Below are positions 37,896 to 46,224 of a stretch of DNA of 64,000 bases, piece by piece. The DNA comes from Ramlibacter agri (GTDB lineage Bacteria > Pseudomonadota > Gammaproteobacteria > Burkholderiales > Burkholderiaceae_C), in NCBI RefSeq assembly GCF_012927085.1, contig NZ_JABBFX010000002.1, positions 1,116,001 to 1,180,000 of the forward strand. The letters run 5' to 3'. The notes under the pieces were generated by a model. It worked only from the letters and a program-made list of their open reading frames with translations, was not told the origin of the DNA and did not search any database. The number at the start of each line of letters is the position of its first letter. Position 1 is the first letter of the stretch. The translations under genes were made by a program, and so were the position numbers.

Positions 37896-38945
37896 ATGGC
37901 CAACGACGTCGTCCAGCTCGGCGCGTACCAGGTGAAGAAGGGCCAGAGCTCCGTCTCGGGCCTTTCCTCCGGCGCCTTCATGACGGTGCAGCTGCACCTG
38001 GCGCATTCCGCCTCCTTCGCCGGGGCGGGCATCATCGCCGGCGGCCCCTATCGCTGCGCGCAGGCCTACCGCCAGGGCGCCATCTATGCCCAGGACGCCT
38101 ACGCGCAAGGCGCGCTCTACATCTGCATGAGCCCGCTGACCGAGCGCACGGCGCCCGATGCCGAGCGGCTCGCGCAGCTGGCCCGCGACACGGCGGCGCA
38201 AGGCCTGATCGACGACGTCGACCACATCGTCAACCAGCGCATCTACATCTTCACCGGCAGCGAGGACCGCGTGGTCGCCTCGATGGTCGTGGCGCGCACG
38301 CGGCGTTTCTACGAGCTGCTCGGGGCGCGCGACATCCTGTACGACGACACGCAGCCGGCCGGCCACGCCATCATCACGCGCAACCCGGAGGACTCGCAGC
38401 TGCCGCTGAACCAGCCGCCCTACATCAACCAGGGCAGCTTCTGGCAGTCGCACGCCATCCTGGACCACATCTACGGCCGGCTGAAGCCGGCCTCGGCGCA
38501 GCTCACCGGCAGCTTCGTGCGCTTCGACCAGACCGAGTTCTTCGCCGGCGAGCCGCGGGCCAGCATGAGTCCCTACGGCTACGCCTACGTGCCGCGCGCG
38601 GTGGCCGAAGGTGCGCCGGCCCGCGTGCACATCGCGCTGCATGGCTGCAAGCAGGGCTATGCCTACGTGGACTACGTCAACGGCCGGCCGGACCAGGGCA
38701 ACAACCCGCCTTACGGCAACCGCTACTTCACCACCACCGGCTACAACGAGCTGGCCGACGCCAACAACATCATCGTGCTCTATCCGCAGGCGGAAGGCGT
38801 CGACGACGGCAGGACGCAGAACCCCGACGGCTGCTGGGACTGGTGGGGCTACAGCGGCAGCGACCCGCAGGCGCCCGACTACTACTCGCGCGACGCGATC
38901 CAGATCAAGGCCATCCACGGCATGCTGGAACGCCTGGGCGGCTGA
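37896..38945 (+). CDS. Type II-like PHB depolymerase / esterase
   Basis: A 349-residue alpha/beta hydrolase. The lipase box GLSSG (about residues 22-26) lies near the N-terminus, before the oxyanion HIALHGCKQGYAYV (about 245). This order matches the circularly permuted type II catalytic domain of short-chain PHA depolymerases. GRYFTTTGYNEL-like and NPDGCWDWWGYSG segments near the end are also typical. There is no signal peptide, so it would act on polymer or oligomers inside the cell, or on another ester. GGGAAGGGG precedes the ATG. A phasin-like gene follows. Confidence 0.85.
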   Translation: MANDVVQLGAYQVKKGQSSVSGLSSGAFMTVQLHLAHSASFAGAGIIAGGPYRCAQAYRQGAIYAQDAYAQGALYICMSPLTERTAPDAERLAQLARDTAAQGLIDDVDHIVNQRIYIFTGSEDRVVASMVVARTRRFYELLGARDILYDDTQPAGHAIITRNPEDSQLPLNQPPYINQGSFWQSHAILDHIYGRLKPASAQLTGSFVRFDQTEFFAGEPRASMSPYGYAYVPRAVAEGAPARVHIALHGCKQGYAYVDYVNGRPDQGNNPPYGNRYFTTTGYNELADANNIIVLYPQAEGVDDGRTQNPDGCWDWWGYSGSDPQAPDYYSRDAIQIKAIHGMLERLGG

Positions 38946-38962
38946 ACGCAGGAGACCTGGCG

Positions 38963-39481
38963 ATGAAGATGCTCAAGCAACGCCCGCAGTTCACCACATC
39001 GCAGGGCAAAGGCGCCCTGGCCGTCCAGGCCCTGCCCGCCGCGCCGGCGGCCATGCAGCAGGCCGGGAACTTCAGCGCGCTGCTCGGCGAAGCAGTCGCG
39101 CGCAGCGCCGGCAACGGCGCGGCCACTGCGGCGGTGCTGCCGCTCGCGCTGCGGCCCGACACCGGGGCCGAACTGCTGGAGCTGCAACTTGCCGTGGCCG
39201 GACGCATGCAGCGCCTGCAGCAGGAGTGGTGGGACGCCTGGAACGCGTGGCTGGCCGAATTCGGGCAGCTCGGGCGCGCCAACACGATGTCGGAGCAGCT
39301 GGAACAGCAGTACAACATCACCGAGCAGTTCACCGCGCTCCTCAAGAGCCAGGCCAGCGACCTGCTGGACCTGCAGGAGAACGTGCAGGTGGACTACGGC
39401 TACTGGGTGGCGCAGAAGCTGGAGGAAGTCACTTCGTCGGGTAGCGGGGCTTTGCGCTTGCGCCGACCTGCAGGTAGTTGA
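38963..39481 (+). CDS. Phasin-like helical protein
   Basis: A 172-residue, helix-rich protein. After an Ala-rich N-terminal part, the middle (about 75-155) is amphipathic with LLELQLAVAGRMQRLQQEWW and EQFTALLKSQASDLLDLQEN, resembling granule-binding phasins. It follows the depolymerase by 17 bases (AGGAGA site), which supports a polyhydroxyalkanoate-granule role, still an inference. The last 18 codons overlap the end of the opposite-strand BON gene, so a readthrough extension is possible. Confidence 0.65.
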   Translation: MKMLKQRPQFTTSQGKGALAVQALPAAPAAMQQAGNFSALLGEAVARSAGNGAATAAVLPLALRPDTGAELLELQLAVAGRMQRLQQEWWDAWNAWLAEFGQLGRANTMSEQLEQQYNITEQFTALLKSQASDLLDLQENVQVDYGYWVAQKLEEVTSSGSGALRLRRPAGS

Positions 39482-39905
39482 CCACGCCCATCACGTCGTC
39501 GACCAGCAGCACCGCCTTCTCCATCTGCTCGGCCTGCTCCTGGGTCTTCACGCATCCCATCAGCGTGACGAGGCGGCGCTCGCCGAGGATCCACACCGAG
39601 GTGTCGTCGAAGCGGCCATCGCGGCGGATGTACTGCTGCACGCGCGGGATGATCTCCTTGTCGTAGAGATAGGAGTTGGGCAGCCGGCAGCGGCCGGAGT
39701 GATAGCACGAGGTGCCGTGCTGCGCGCGCACGTGCTCCTCCTTGCGCACCTCATCCTCGGTGTAGCCGGGCCCGCGCGGCACCGGGCAACCGGGCAGCGC
39801 CTGCGTCACCTGCAGGAAAGGATCGTCGAACGCATTGCGGCGCTCCTGCGCGTGAGCGCAGCAGGCGCCCAGTGCCAGCATCAGCCAGGCCACGGTCCGG
39901 TTCAT
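39429..39905 (-). CDS. Secreted BON-domain protein
   Basis: A 158-residue protein with a Sec signal peptide (MNRTVAWLMLALGACCAHAQ), a Cys-containing middle (GTSCYHSGRCRLPNSYLYD) and a C-terminal BON domain (about 83-148) with TLMGCVKTQEQAEQMEKAVL and VDDVMGVVNYLQV. BON domains bind membranes or peptidoglycan-linked partners in the envelope. It overlaps the 3' end of the phasin-like gene by 53 bases on the opposite strand. Confidence 0.83.
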   Translation of the reverse strand: MNRTVAWLMLALGACCAHAQERRNAFDDPFLQVTQALPGCPVPRGPGYTEDEVRKEEHVRAQHGTSCYHSGRCRLPNSYLYDKEIIPRVQQYIRRDGRFDDTSVWILGERRLVTLMGCVKTQEQAEQMEKAVLLVDDVMGVVNYLQVGASAKPRYPTK

Positions 39906-40086
39906 GGCGCGATGTTAAGCACGAAACCCGGGAGGCGCCCCCGCGGAAACGCGGGCGGGCTATATTGGCCCTCGCCACGCACGGAAGGAGCAAGGCATCG
40001 AACCGCGAAGCATCGCCGCCGGCGCCGCGCTGCTGGCGACGCTGGGCGCGCCGGCCGGCCGCCCCTGGCCGCCGGCGCCGCGCACC

Positions 40087-40851
40087 GTGCTGGTCGTCGC
40101 GCATCCGGACGACGCGAGCGCGAGCGTCGGAACGCGGCTCGCGCGGCTGCGCGATGCGCGCTTCGCCTGCGTGACCGATGGCCCGCCGCGCGATGGCCGC
40201 GACGCGGCGCGCAACGGGCTGGATCTCGGGTCCTATGCAAAGCTGCGCCACCGCGAGCTCGAAGCCGCGCTGGCGCTGTGCGGCATCGAACCCTCGCAGC
40301 TCGTGTGTCTGGGCATCCCGGACCAGCAGGCCTCGCTGAGCCTCGCGCAGCTTGCCCACTCGCTCGCAGACCTGTTCGTGGAAACCGGCGCGCAGGCCGT
40401 GCTCACCCACGCCTACGAGGGCGGCCATCCGGACCACGACGCCTGCGCCTTCGGCGTGCACGCGGCCTGCCGGCTGCTGCGCAAGCGCAGCGCCGAGGCG
40501 CCTGCCGTCGTGGAGATGGCCGGCTACCACTGGGGCCCCGAAGGCCTGCGGGCCGGCGCCTTCCTGCCCGCGCGTGACGAGACGCCCGACGAGGTGATGG
40601 TGCGGCTCACGCCCGAGGAACAGGTGCACAAGCGCGCGCTCCTGGCCTGCCATGCCAGCCAGGAGCAGACGCTGCGCCAGTACCCGCTGGACACGGAACG
40701 CTTCCGCATCGCGCCGCATCACGACTTCCTGCAGGCGCCGCATGCCGGCGAGCTGTACTACGAACGCCATCCCTGGGGCATGAACGGCGAGCGCTTCCGC
40801 GCGCTGGCCGCCGCCGCGCTGGAGGAACTGGGCGTCGCAGCGCACCTGTAA
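40087..40851 (+). CDS. PIG-L/LmbE-family deacetylase, start uncertain
   Basis: The family zinc motif is complete (VVAHPDDAS and GGHPDHDACAFG), so it should be an N-deacetylase of the LmbE/PIG-L type, substrate unknown. The only canonical start is the GTG at 40087, which gives 254 residues but begins inside the first strand of the domain and has no ribosome binding site. An AAGGAG at 39985-39990 lies 6 bases before an in-frame ATC at 39997, and the frame is open from there. That start would add 30 residues. The true start may be this unusual codon, or a mutated ATG. Confidence 0.85.
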   Translation: MLVVAHPDDASASVGTRLARLRDARFACVTDGPPRDGRDAARNGLDLGSYAKLRHRELEAALALCGIEPSQLVCLGIPDQQASLSLAQLAHSLADLFVETGAQAVLTHAYEGGHPDHDACAFGVHAACRLLRKRSAEAPAVVEMAGYHWGPEGLRAGAFLPARDETPDEVMVRLTPEEQVHKRALLACHASQEQTLRQYPLDTERFRIAPHHDFLQAPHAGELYYERHPWGMNGERFRALAAAALEELGVAAHL

Positions 40852-41023
40852 GCCTGGCGGTACACGGCATCGCCCGGTGCCTGCGCACAGCTCGACCTGA
40901 GCCATTTGTTGCACAACCAACCGAATGGATAGTTGACGCGGTAAGTCGCCGTGCCTTACGTTGTCGCGGTGCGCTGCAACAACGGCGCAGAGAGACCAGG
41001 AACAGCCATGTCAACGGGAACGG

Positions 41024-41040
41024 CTCGCACCCGGTGCGAG
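41024..41040. promoter_or_regulatory. Palindrome upstream of the sigma-54 activator gene
   Basis: CTCGCACC and GGTGCGAG flank one base: perfect 8-base arms, 36 bases before the activator ATG. The core CGCACCGGGTG (read on the minus strand) occurs again at 42099-42109, upstream of the sigma-54 promoter of the injection operon. The simplest reading is an autoregulatory site for the activator. Confidence 0.55.
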
Positions 41041-41075
41041 GTTCGCCTGCCAAATGCTGTAGCGGAGGCCCTGTG

Positions 41076-42068
41076 ATGGAGAGCGGCAGCTCGCACCAGC
41101 TGATCGGCCGCGCGCCTGCGTTTCTCCACGCGCTGGACCTCATCGATCGCATGTCGCGCTACGACGTCCCGGTCCTCATCCAGGGTGAGACGGGCACCGG
41201 CAAGGAACTGGCCGCGCACGCCATCCACTACCGCTCGGCCCGGCGCGACGCGCCTTTCGTCCCGCTCAATTGCGGCGCGGTGCCGGACGCGCTGATGGAG
41301 AGCGAACTCTTCGGCTGCGAGCGCGGCGCCTTCACCGATGCGCACCAGGGGCGGTCCGGCCTCATCGCCGCGGCCGAAGGCGGCACGCTGTTCCTCGACG
41401 AGCTCGATTCGCTGCCGCCGCGCGCGCAGGTGTCGCTGCTGCGCTTCCTGCAGGACTACAGCTACCGCCGCGTCGGCGGCACGCGCGAATGCCGCGGCGA
41501 CGTGCGGGTCATCGCCGCCGCCAGTCCGCGCCTCGACAGCCTGCTGGAATCCGGCGCCTTCCGCGACGACCTGGCGTTCCGCCTCAACGTGATGCTGCTC
41601 GAGATGCCGCCCCTGCGGCAGCGGCCGGGCGATGCGCAGCTGCTGGCCGAGCATTTCATCGAGAGGCACGCGCGGCAGTACCACGTGCCACCGCGGCGGC
41701 TCTCGCCGGCCAGCATCGAATGGATCGCCAGCCATCCGTGGCCCGGCAACGTGCGTGAACTCGACAACCGGGTGCGGCGGGCCTTGCTGCTGTCGGATGG
41801 TCCGGCACTCGAACTCGTCTCCGGGCCATCGGTGGCGGTGCCCGCCAGCACGGCGTCCGCCGCGCTCGACCCCTTGCGCACCTTCAACGAAGCGCGCGAG
41901 CGCACGGTGCACGGCTTCGAGCGCGCCTACCTGGAGCGCCTGATGGAAGTCGCCGCGGGCAACGTGACGCACGCCGCGCGCCTGGCAGGCAAGGAGCGGC
42001 GCGCGCTCGGCAAGCTGCTCAAGAAGCACGGCATCGAGCGCGACGACTTCACGGCGGCGCGCCTGTAG
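41076..42068 (+). CDS. Sigma-54 activator (bEBP) lacking a sensor domain
   Basis: A 330-residue bacterial enhancer-binding protein. The AAA+ domain starts almost at residue 1: Walker A GETGTGKE (37-44), the sigma-54 contact loop GAFTDA (84-89, a variant of GAFTGA), Walker B GGTLFLDELDSL (102-113), and the Arg-finger region. A Fis-type helix-turn-helix closes the protein (about 287-328). There is no receiver, GAF or PAS domain, so activity is probably set by protein level or a partner. The ATG at 41076 follows GCGGAGG. It lies 175 bases before the injection-system operon, whose leader carries a sigma-54 promoter. Confidence 0.93.
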   Translation: MESGSSHQLIGRAPAFLHALDLIDRMSRYDVPVLIQGETGTGKELAAHAIHYRSARRDAPFVPLNCGAVPDALMESELFGCERGAFTDAHQGRSGLIAAAEGGTLFLDELDSLPPRAQVSLLRFLQDYSYRRVGGTRECRGDVRVIAAASPRLDSLLESGAFRDDLAFRLNVMLLEMPPLRQRPGDAQLLAEHFIERHARQYHVPPRRLSPASIEWIASHPWPGNVRELDNRVRRALLLSDGPALELVSGPSVAVPASTASAALDPLRTFNEARERTVHGFERAYLERLMEVAAGNVTHAARLAGKERRALGKLLKKHGIERDDFTAARL

Positions 42069-42098
42069 CACCCTCCATCCGGAGCGGGTCGCGGCACG

Positions 42099-42123
42099 CG
42101 CACCGGGTGGCCCACCCGGGTGG
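42099..42123. promoter_or_regulatory. Upstream activator sites (inverted repeats) for the eCIS promoter
   Basis: CGCACCGGGTG (42099-42109) is followed by CCACCC-GGGTGG (42112-42123), a perfect 12-bp palindrome; together CGGGTGG-C-CCACCCG (42104-42118) also pairs. The first core is identical to the core of the palindrome before the activator gene. The position, about 100-125 bases upstream of the predicted transcription start, is that of a classical enhancer for a sigma-54 activator. Confidence 0.6.
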
Positions 42124-42167
42124 ACAGGAACCCGCCTTGCGGATTCCCACGGCCCCTCTTCCTTGCA

Positions 42168-42180
42168 AATCAAGCACTTG
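42168..42180 (+). promoter_or_regulatory. IHF site between activator sites and sigma-54 promoter
   Basis: AATCAAGCACTTG matches the IHF consensus WATCAANNNNTTR at every fixed position. It lies midway between the activator repeats and the -24/-12 element (centre about 50 bases before the predicted start), where IHF commonly bends DNA at sigma-54 promoters. Confidence 0.65.
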
Positions 42181-42196
42181 CGCGGTCCTCACGGGC

Positions 42197-42212
42197 AGGC
42201 ACGACTCTCGCA
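42197..42212 (+). promoter_or_regulatory. Sigma-54 (-24/-12) promoter of the eCIS operon
   Basis: AGGCACG-ACTC-TCGCA matches TGGCACG-N4-TTGCW at 10 of 12 fixed positions, including the invariant GG (42198-42199) and GC (42210-42211) at correct spacing. Transcription would start near 42223, leaving a short leader with GGAGAG at 42235-42240 before the GTG at 42244. It points toward the injection-system genes and lies directly behind a sigma-54 activator gene. Confidence 0.7.
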
Positions 42213-42243
42213 ACAGGCCCGCAGGACTTTTGCTGGAGAGGTC

Positions 42244-42486
42244 GTGCTTCATGAGGCCAACACGAGACGAGCGCGCGCGGCATCGGGGATCCGGGCCTAC
42301 CTCCATGACCATCCCCACGCGGCGGATACCGAGCACGGCATCGCGCAATGGTGGCTGCCGCAGGTGGGCGTCGAAGTTCCGCTGGCCGACGTGCAGTCGG
42401 CGCTGCGGGCGCTGGTGCAGCGCGGGGACGTGCAGCGCACCGTGCTGCCCGACGGCACCGCCATCTATCGCGGGCTTGCGCCCTGA
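42244..42486 (+). CDS. Small winged-helix-like protein, first gene of the eCIS operon
   Basis: An 80-residue protein read from the GTG at 42244, which follows GGAGAG; longer starts upstream lie before the predicted transcription start and are unlikely. The sequence looks like a small winged helix: helix-rich GIRAYLHDHPHAADTEHGIA, a second pair of helices in VPLADVQSALRALVQRGDV, then a beta wing (RTVLPDGTAIYRG). It might be a local regulator or an assembly factor. It is 38 bases before the sheath gene. I do not recognise a named family. Confidence 0.65.
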   Translation: MLHEANTRRARAASGIRAYLHDHPHAADTEHGIAQWWLPQVGVEVPLADVQSALRALVQRGDVQRTVLPDGTAIYRGLAP

Positions 42487-42524
42487 CCCGCGCACTTTCC
42501 ACCGCTGAACCCAAGGAGCCCAGA

Positions 42525-44102
<1,578 letters not shown>

Positions 44103-44121
44103 GCGGGCAAGGAGAACACGA

Positions 44122-44646
44122 ATGGCACAGTTTTCGGTCAACTCCCAGCGCTTCGATCCGTACAAGAACTTCAAATTCCGGGTCAAGTGGGACGGGCGCT
44201 ATGTCGCCGGCATCAGCAAGGTCAGCGCGCTGAAGCGCACCACCGAGGTGGTGAAGCACCGCGACGGCGGCGACCCCAGCAGCAGCCGCAAGTCGCCGGG
44301 GCGCACCGAGTTCGAGGCGATCACCCTGGAGCGCGGCGTCACGCACGACAAGGACTTCGAGCAGTGGGCCAACAAGGTCTGGAACTTCGGCGCGCTGCCG
44401 GGCGCGGAGGCCTCGCTGAAGGACTTCCGCAAGGACCTGATCATCGAGGTCTACAACGAGACCGGCCAGCTCGCGATCGCCTACAAGGTGTTCCGCGCCT
44501 GGGTCTCGGAGTTCCAGGCGCTGCCGGACCTGGACGCCAATGCGAACGCGATCGCCATCCAGCACATCAAGCTGGAAAACGAAGGCTGGGTGCGCGACAC
44601 GGAAACCACCGAGCCCAGCGAGATCACCTTCACCGACCCGAGCTGA
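44122..44646 (+). CDS. eCIS inner tube protein
   Basis: A 174-residue gp19/Hcp-like tube protein of the conserved phage tail family. Signature stretches are YKNFKFRVKWDGRYVAGISK, KSPGRTEFEAITLERGVTHD, and FRAWVSEFQALPDLDANANA. Stacked hexamers would form the tube inside the sheath. The only other tube-like gene is the Afp7-type protein at 59.3 kb, so this is the main tube subunit. GGAGA precedes the ATG. Confidence 0.95.
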   Translation: MAQFSVNSQRFDPYKNFKFRVKWDGRYVAGISKVSALKRTTEVVKHRDGGDPSSSRKSPGRTEFEAITLERGVTHDKDFEQWANKVWNFGALPGAEASLKDFRKDLIIEVYNETGQLAIAYKVFRAWVSEFQALPDLDANANAIAIQHIKLENEGWVRDTETTEPSEITFTDPS

Positions 44647-44668
44647 GCCCCGCCCGGGCCGCACGACC

Positions 44669-45403
44669 ATGGCTGCCAACACCGACGACCTGCTGCGGCT
44701 CTGGGAGGACAACCAGCGCGCGCACCCGGTGCAGCGCGCGCTGCAGGCGCTGGCGCTGGCCGCGCCCGTGGCTGGCGGCCAGGCCTGGGCGCAGGCCCCG
44801 ATCGGCGCGCGCGATCGCGCCCTGCTGCGGCTGCACGAAGAGATGTTCGGCGGCGAACTGCACACCACGGCCCATTGCCCGGGTTGCGGCGAGCGGCTCG
44901 AGTCGGACTTCCGGGTGGGCGACATCGTCGCCGGCTCGAACGATGGACCGGCCTCCGCCTTGCGCCTGCAGGACCAGGACTTCGACGTCGAATATCGCCT
45001 GCCCACCAGCGAGGACCTGCTGCAGCTCGCGGCCGAACGTGCGGATGCAGGCGACGAGGCGATGCGCCTGCTGCGGCGTTGCGTGCGCAGCGCCTTGCGC
45101 GGTGGCGTCGCGGTCGACCCCGGTGCGCTGCCCGAGGCCGTCATCGACCGCATCGCCGACGGCATGGCCACGCAGGACCCGGACGCGGACGTGCAGGTGG
45201 GTCTCGCCTGCCCCGCCTGCGGCGCCGCCTGGTCGCTGCGCTTCGACATCGTGTCGCACTTCTGGAGCGAACTCGACGACTGGGCGCAACGCATGCTGGC
45301 CGACGTGCACCAGCTGGCCAGCGCCTACGGCTGGAGCGAGCGCGACATCCTGGCGCTGAGCGCGACGCGGCGGCAGGCCTATCTCGAGATGGTGGCCGCA
45401 TGA
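44669..45403 (+). CDS. eCIS zinc-ribbon protein, probable baseplate-assembly factor
   Basis: A 244-residue protein typical of the third structural slot in single-sheath eCIS and related tails, probably the T4-type baseplate/chaperone protein. It has two CxxC pairs far apart, HCPGCGERLESDF (about residue 70) and LACPACGAAWSLRFD (about 180), which could hold one zinc. The C-terminal helices (VSHFWSELDDWAQRMLADVH) are well conserved in this family. It overlaps the next gene by 4 bases (ATGA). Confidence 0.8.
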   Translation: MAANTDDLLRLWEDNQRAHPVQRALQALALAAPVAGGQAWAQAPIGARDRALLRLHEEMFGGELHTTAHCPGCGERLESDFRVGDIVAGSNDGPASALRLQDQDFDVEYRLPTSEDLLQLAAERADAGDEAMRLLRRCVRSALRGGVAVDPGALPEAVIDRIADGMATQDPDADVQVGLACPACGAAWSLRFDIVSHFWSELDDWAQRMLADVHQLASAYGWSERDILALSATRRQAYLEMVAA

Positions 45404-46224
45404 ACGCCTTCCTCGCCGGGCTGGTCGATCGGGCGCAAGGGCGCGCGCCCGTGCTGGAGCGCAGGCCGCGTTTCCTGTTCGAGCCGCGGCAGGCTGGTGC
45501 GGGCGGTGTCGAAGTGGTGGAACAGCTGGTGGGTGCCGAGGCACCGCGCGCGCAGGTGCAGGCCGTGCGGGTCGAGCCGCAGCCGGTCGCGCGGGCCGTC
45601 GATCGCCCTGCGGTCCCTCCCGAGGCCCCACTGCTTCCCGCAAAGCACGAGCGCGTCGCTTCGCCACGCGCTCCGGCGCCGGATCGGCCGGGGCTGCCTT
45701 CACTGGAGACACGACCCGGCCCTCGCACGCTGCCTGCAGCGACGGAGCCGTCTCGCCGCGCGCAGTCCAAGCCGCAGCGCGTGCGCGAGCCCGCCCAGGT
45801 CCCCACGCGGCGCACTTCATCCCCCGGCACGGAAACAGCCGTCACCAGGAAAGCCCAGGCCGCCCTCCCCGCCACGACGAGCGAGGCCGCAGTTCGCCCC
45901 GCCATTGCGGCGAAGCCCGCCGCGCCGATCCTGTCGACCGTGCAGCACGTGCACCACCACACCACCGTGCAGGCGCCTGCACGTACGACGTCCGCCACGC
46001 CGTCCCGCGCCGTCCTGATGGCCCGTGCCGCGCAGCCGCCGGCGGCCCGCCGCGACCCGGCGCCGGCCTCCGCGCAACCGGCTCCGGTGCAGATCACCAT
46101 CGGCCGCGTCGAAGTGCGCGCAGTCCCGGCCGCGCAGCCGGATCGACCACGTGCCCCTGCACCGGCCGCGCCGCGCCTGTCGCTGGACGAATACCTGCGG
46201 CGCCGCAACGGAGCCTCGCGATGA
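45400..46224 (+). CDS. Proline/alanine-rich eCIS protein with conserved C-terminal motif
   Basis: The 274-residue protein is mostly low-complexity Pro/Ala/Arg sequence and probably disordered (about 40-225). Ordered ends are a short N-terminal helix (MNAFLAGLVDRAQGRAPVLE) and the C-terminal PVQITIGRVEVRAV followed by LSLDEYLRRR, a pattern seen in several eCIS loci at this position. A His-rich patch (VQHVHHHTTV) stands in the middle. Its job is unknown; it could be a linker or chaperone for cap or sheath assembly. It overlaps both neighbours by 4 bases. Confidence 0.8.
   Translation: MNAFLAGLVDRAQGRAPVLERRPRFLFEPRQAGAGGVEVVEQLVGAEAPRAQVQAVRVEPQPVARAVDRPAVPPEAPLLPAKHERVASPRAPAPDRPGLPSLETRPGPRTLPAATEPSRRAQSKPQRVREPAQVPTRRTSSPGTETAVTRKAQAALPATTSEAAVRPAIAAKPAAPILSTVQHVHHHTTVQAPARTTSATPSRAVLMARAAQPPAARRDPAPASAQPAPVQITIGRVEVRAVPAAQPDRPRAPAPAAPRLSLDEYLRRRNGASR

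Noticed and set aside
40933..40962. TTGACG with a TACGTT 18 bases later as promoter of the activator gene
   Set aside because: The -35 is good but the -10 matches only three of six positions, so I do not call it.
41034..41075. GTG at 41034 as start of the sigma-54 activator
   Set aside because: It lies inside the operator palindrome and adds residues without match; the ATG at 41076 has a good ribosome site and gives the normal AAA+ N-terminus.
42163..42243. Upstream extension of the small winged-helix-like gene to 42163
   Set aside because: It would place the start before the predicted transcription start and across the IHF and sigma-54 elements, with no ribosome site; the GTG at 42244 has one.
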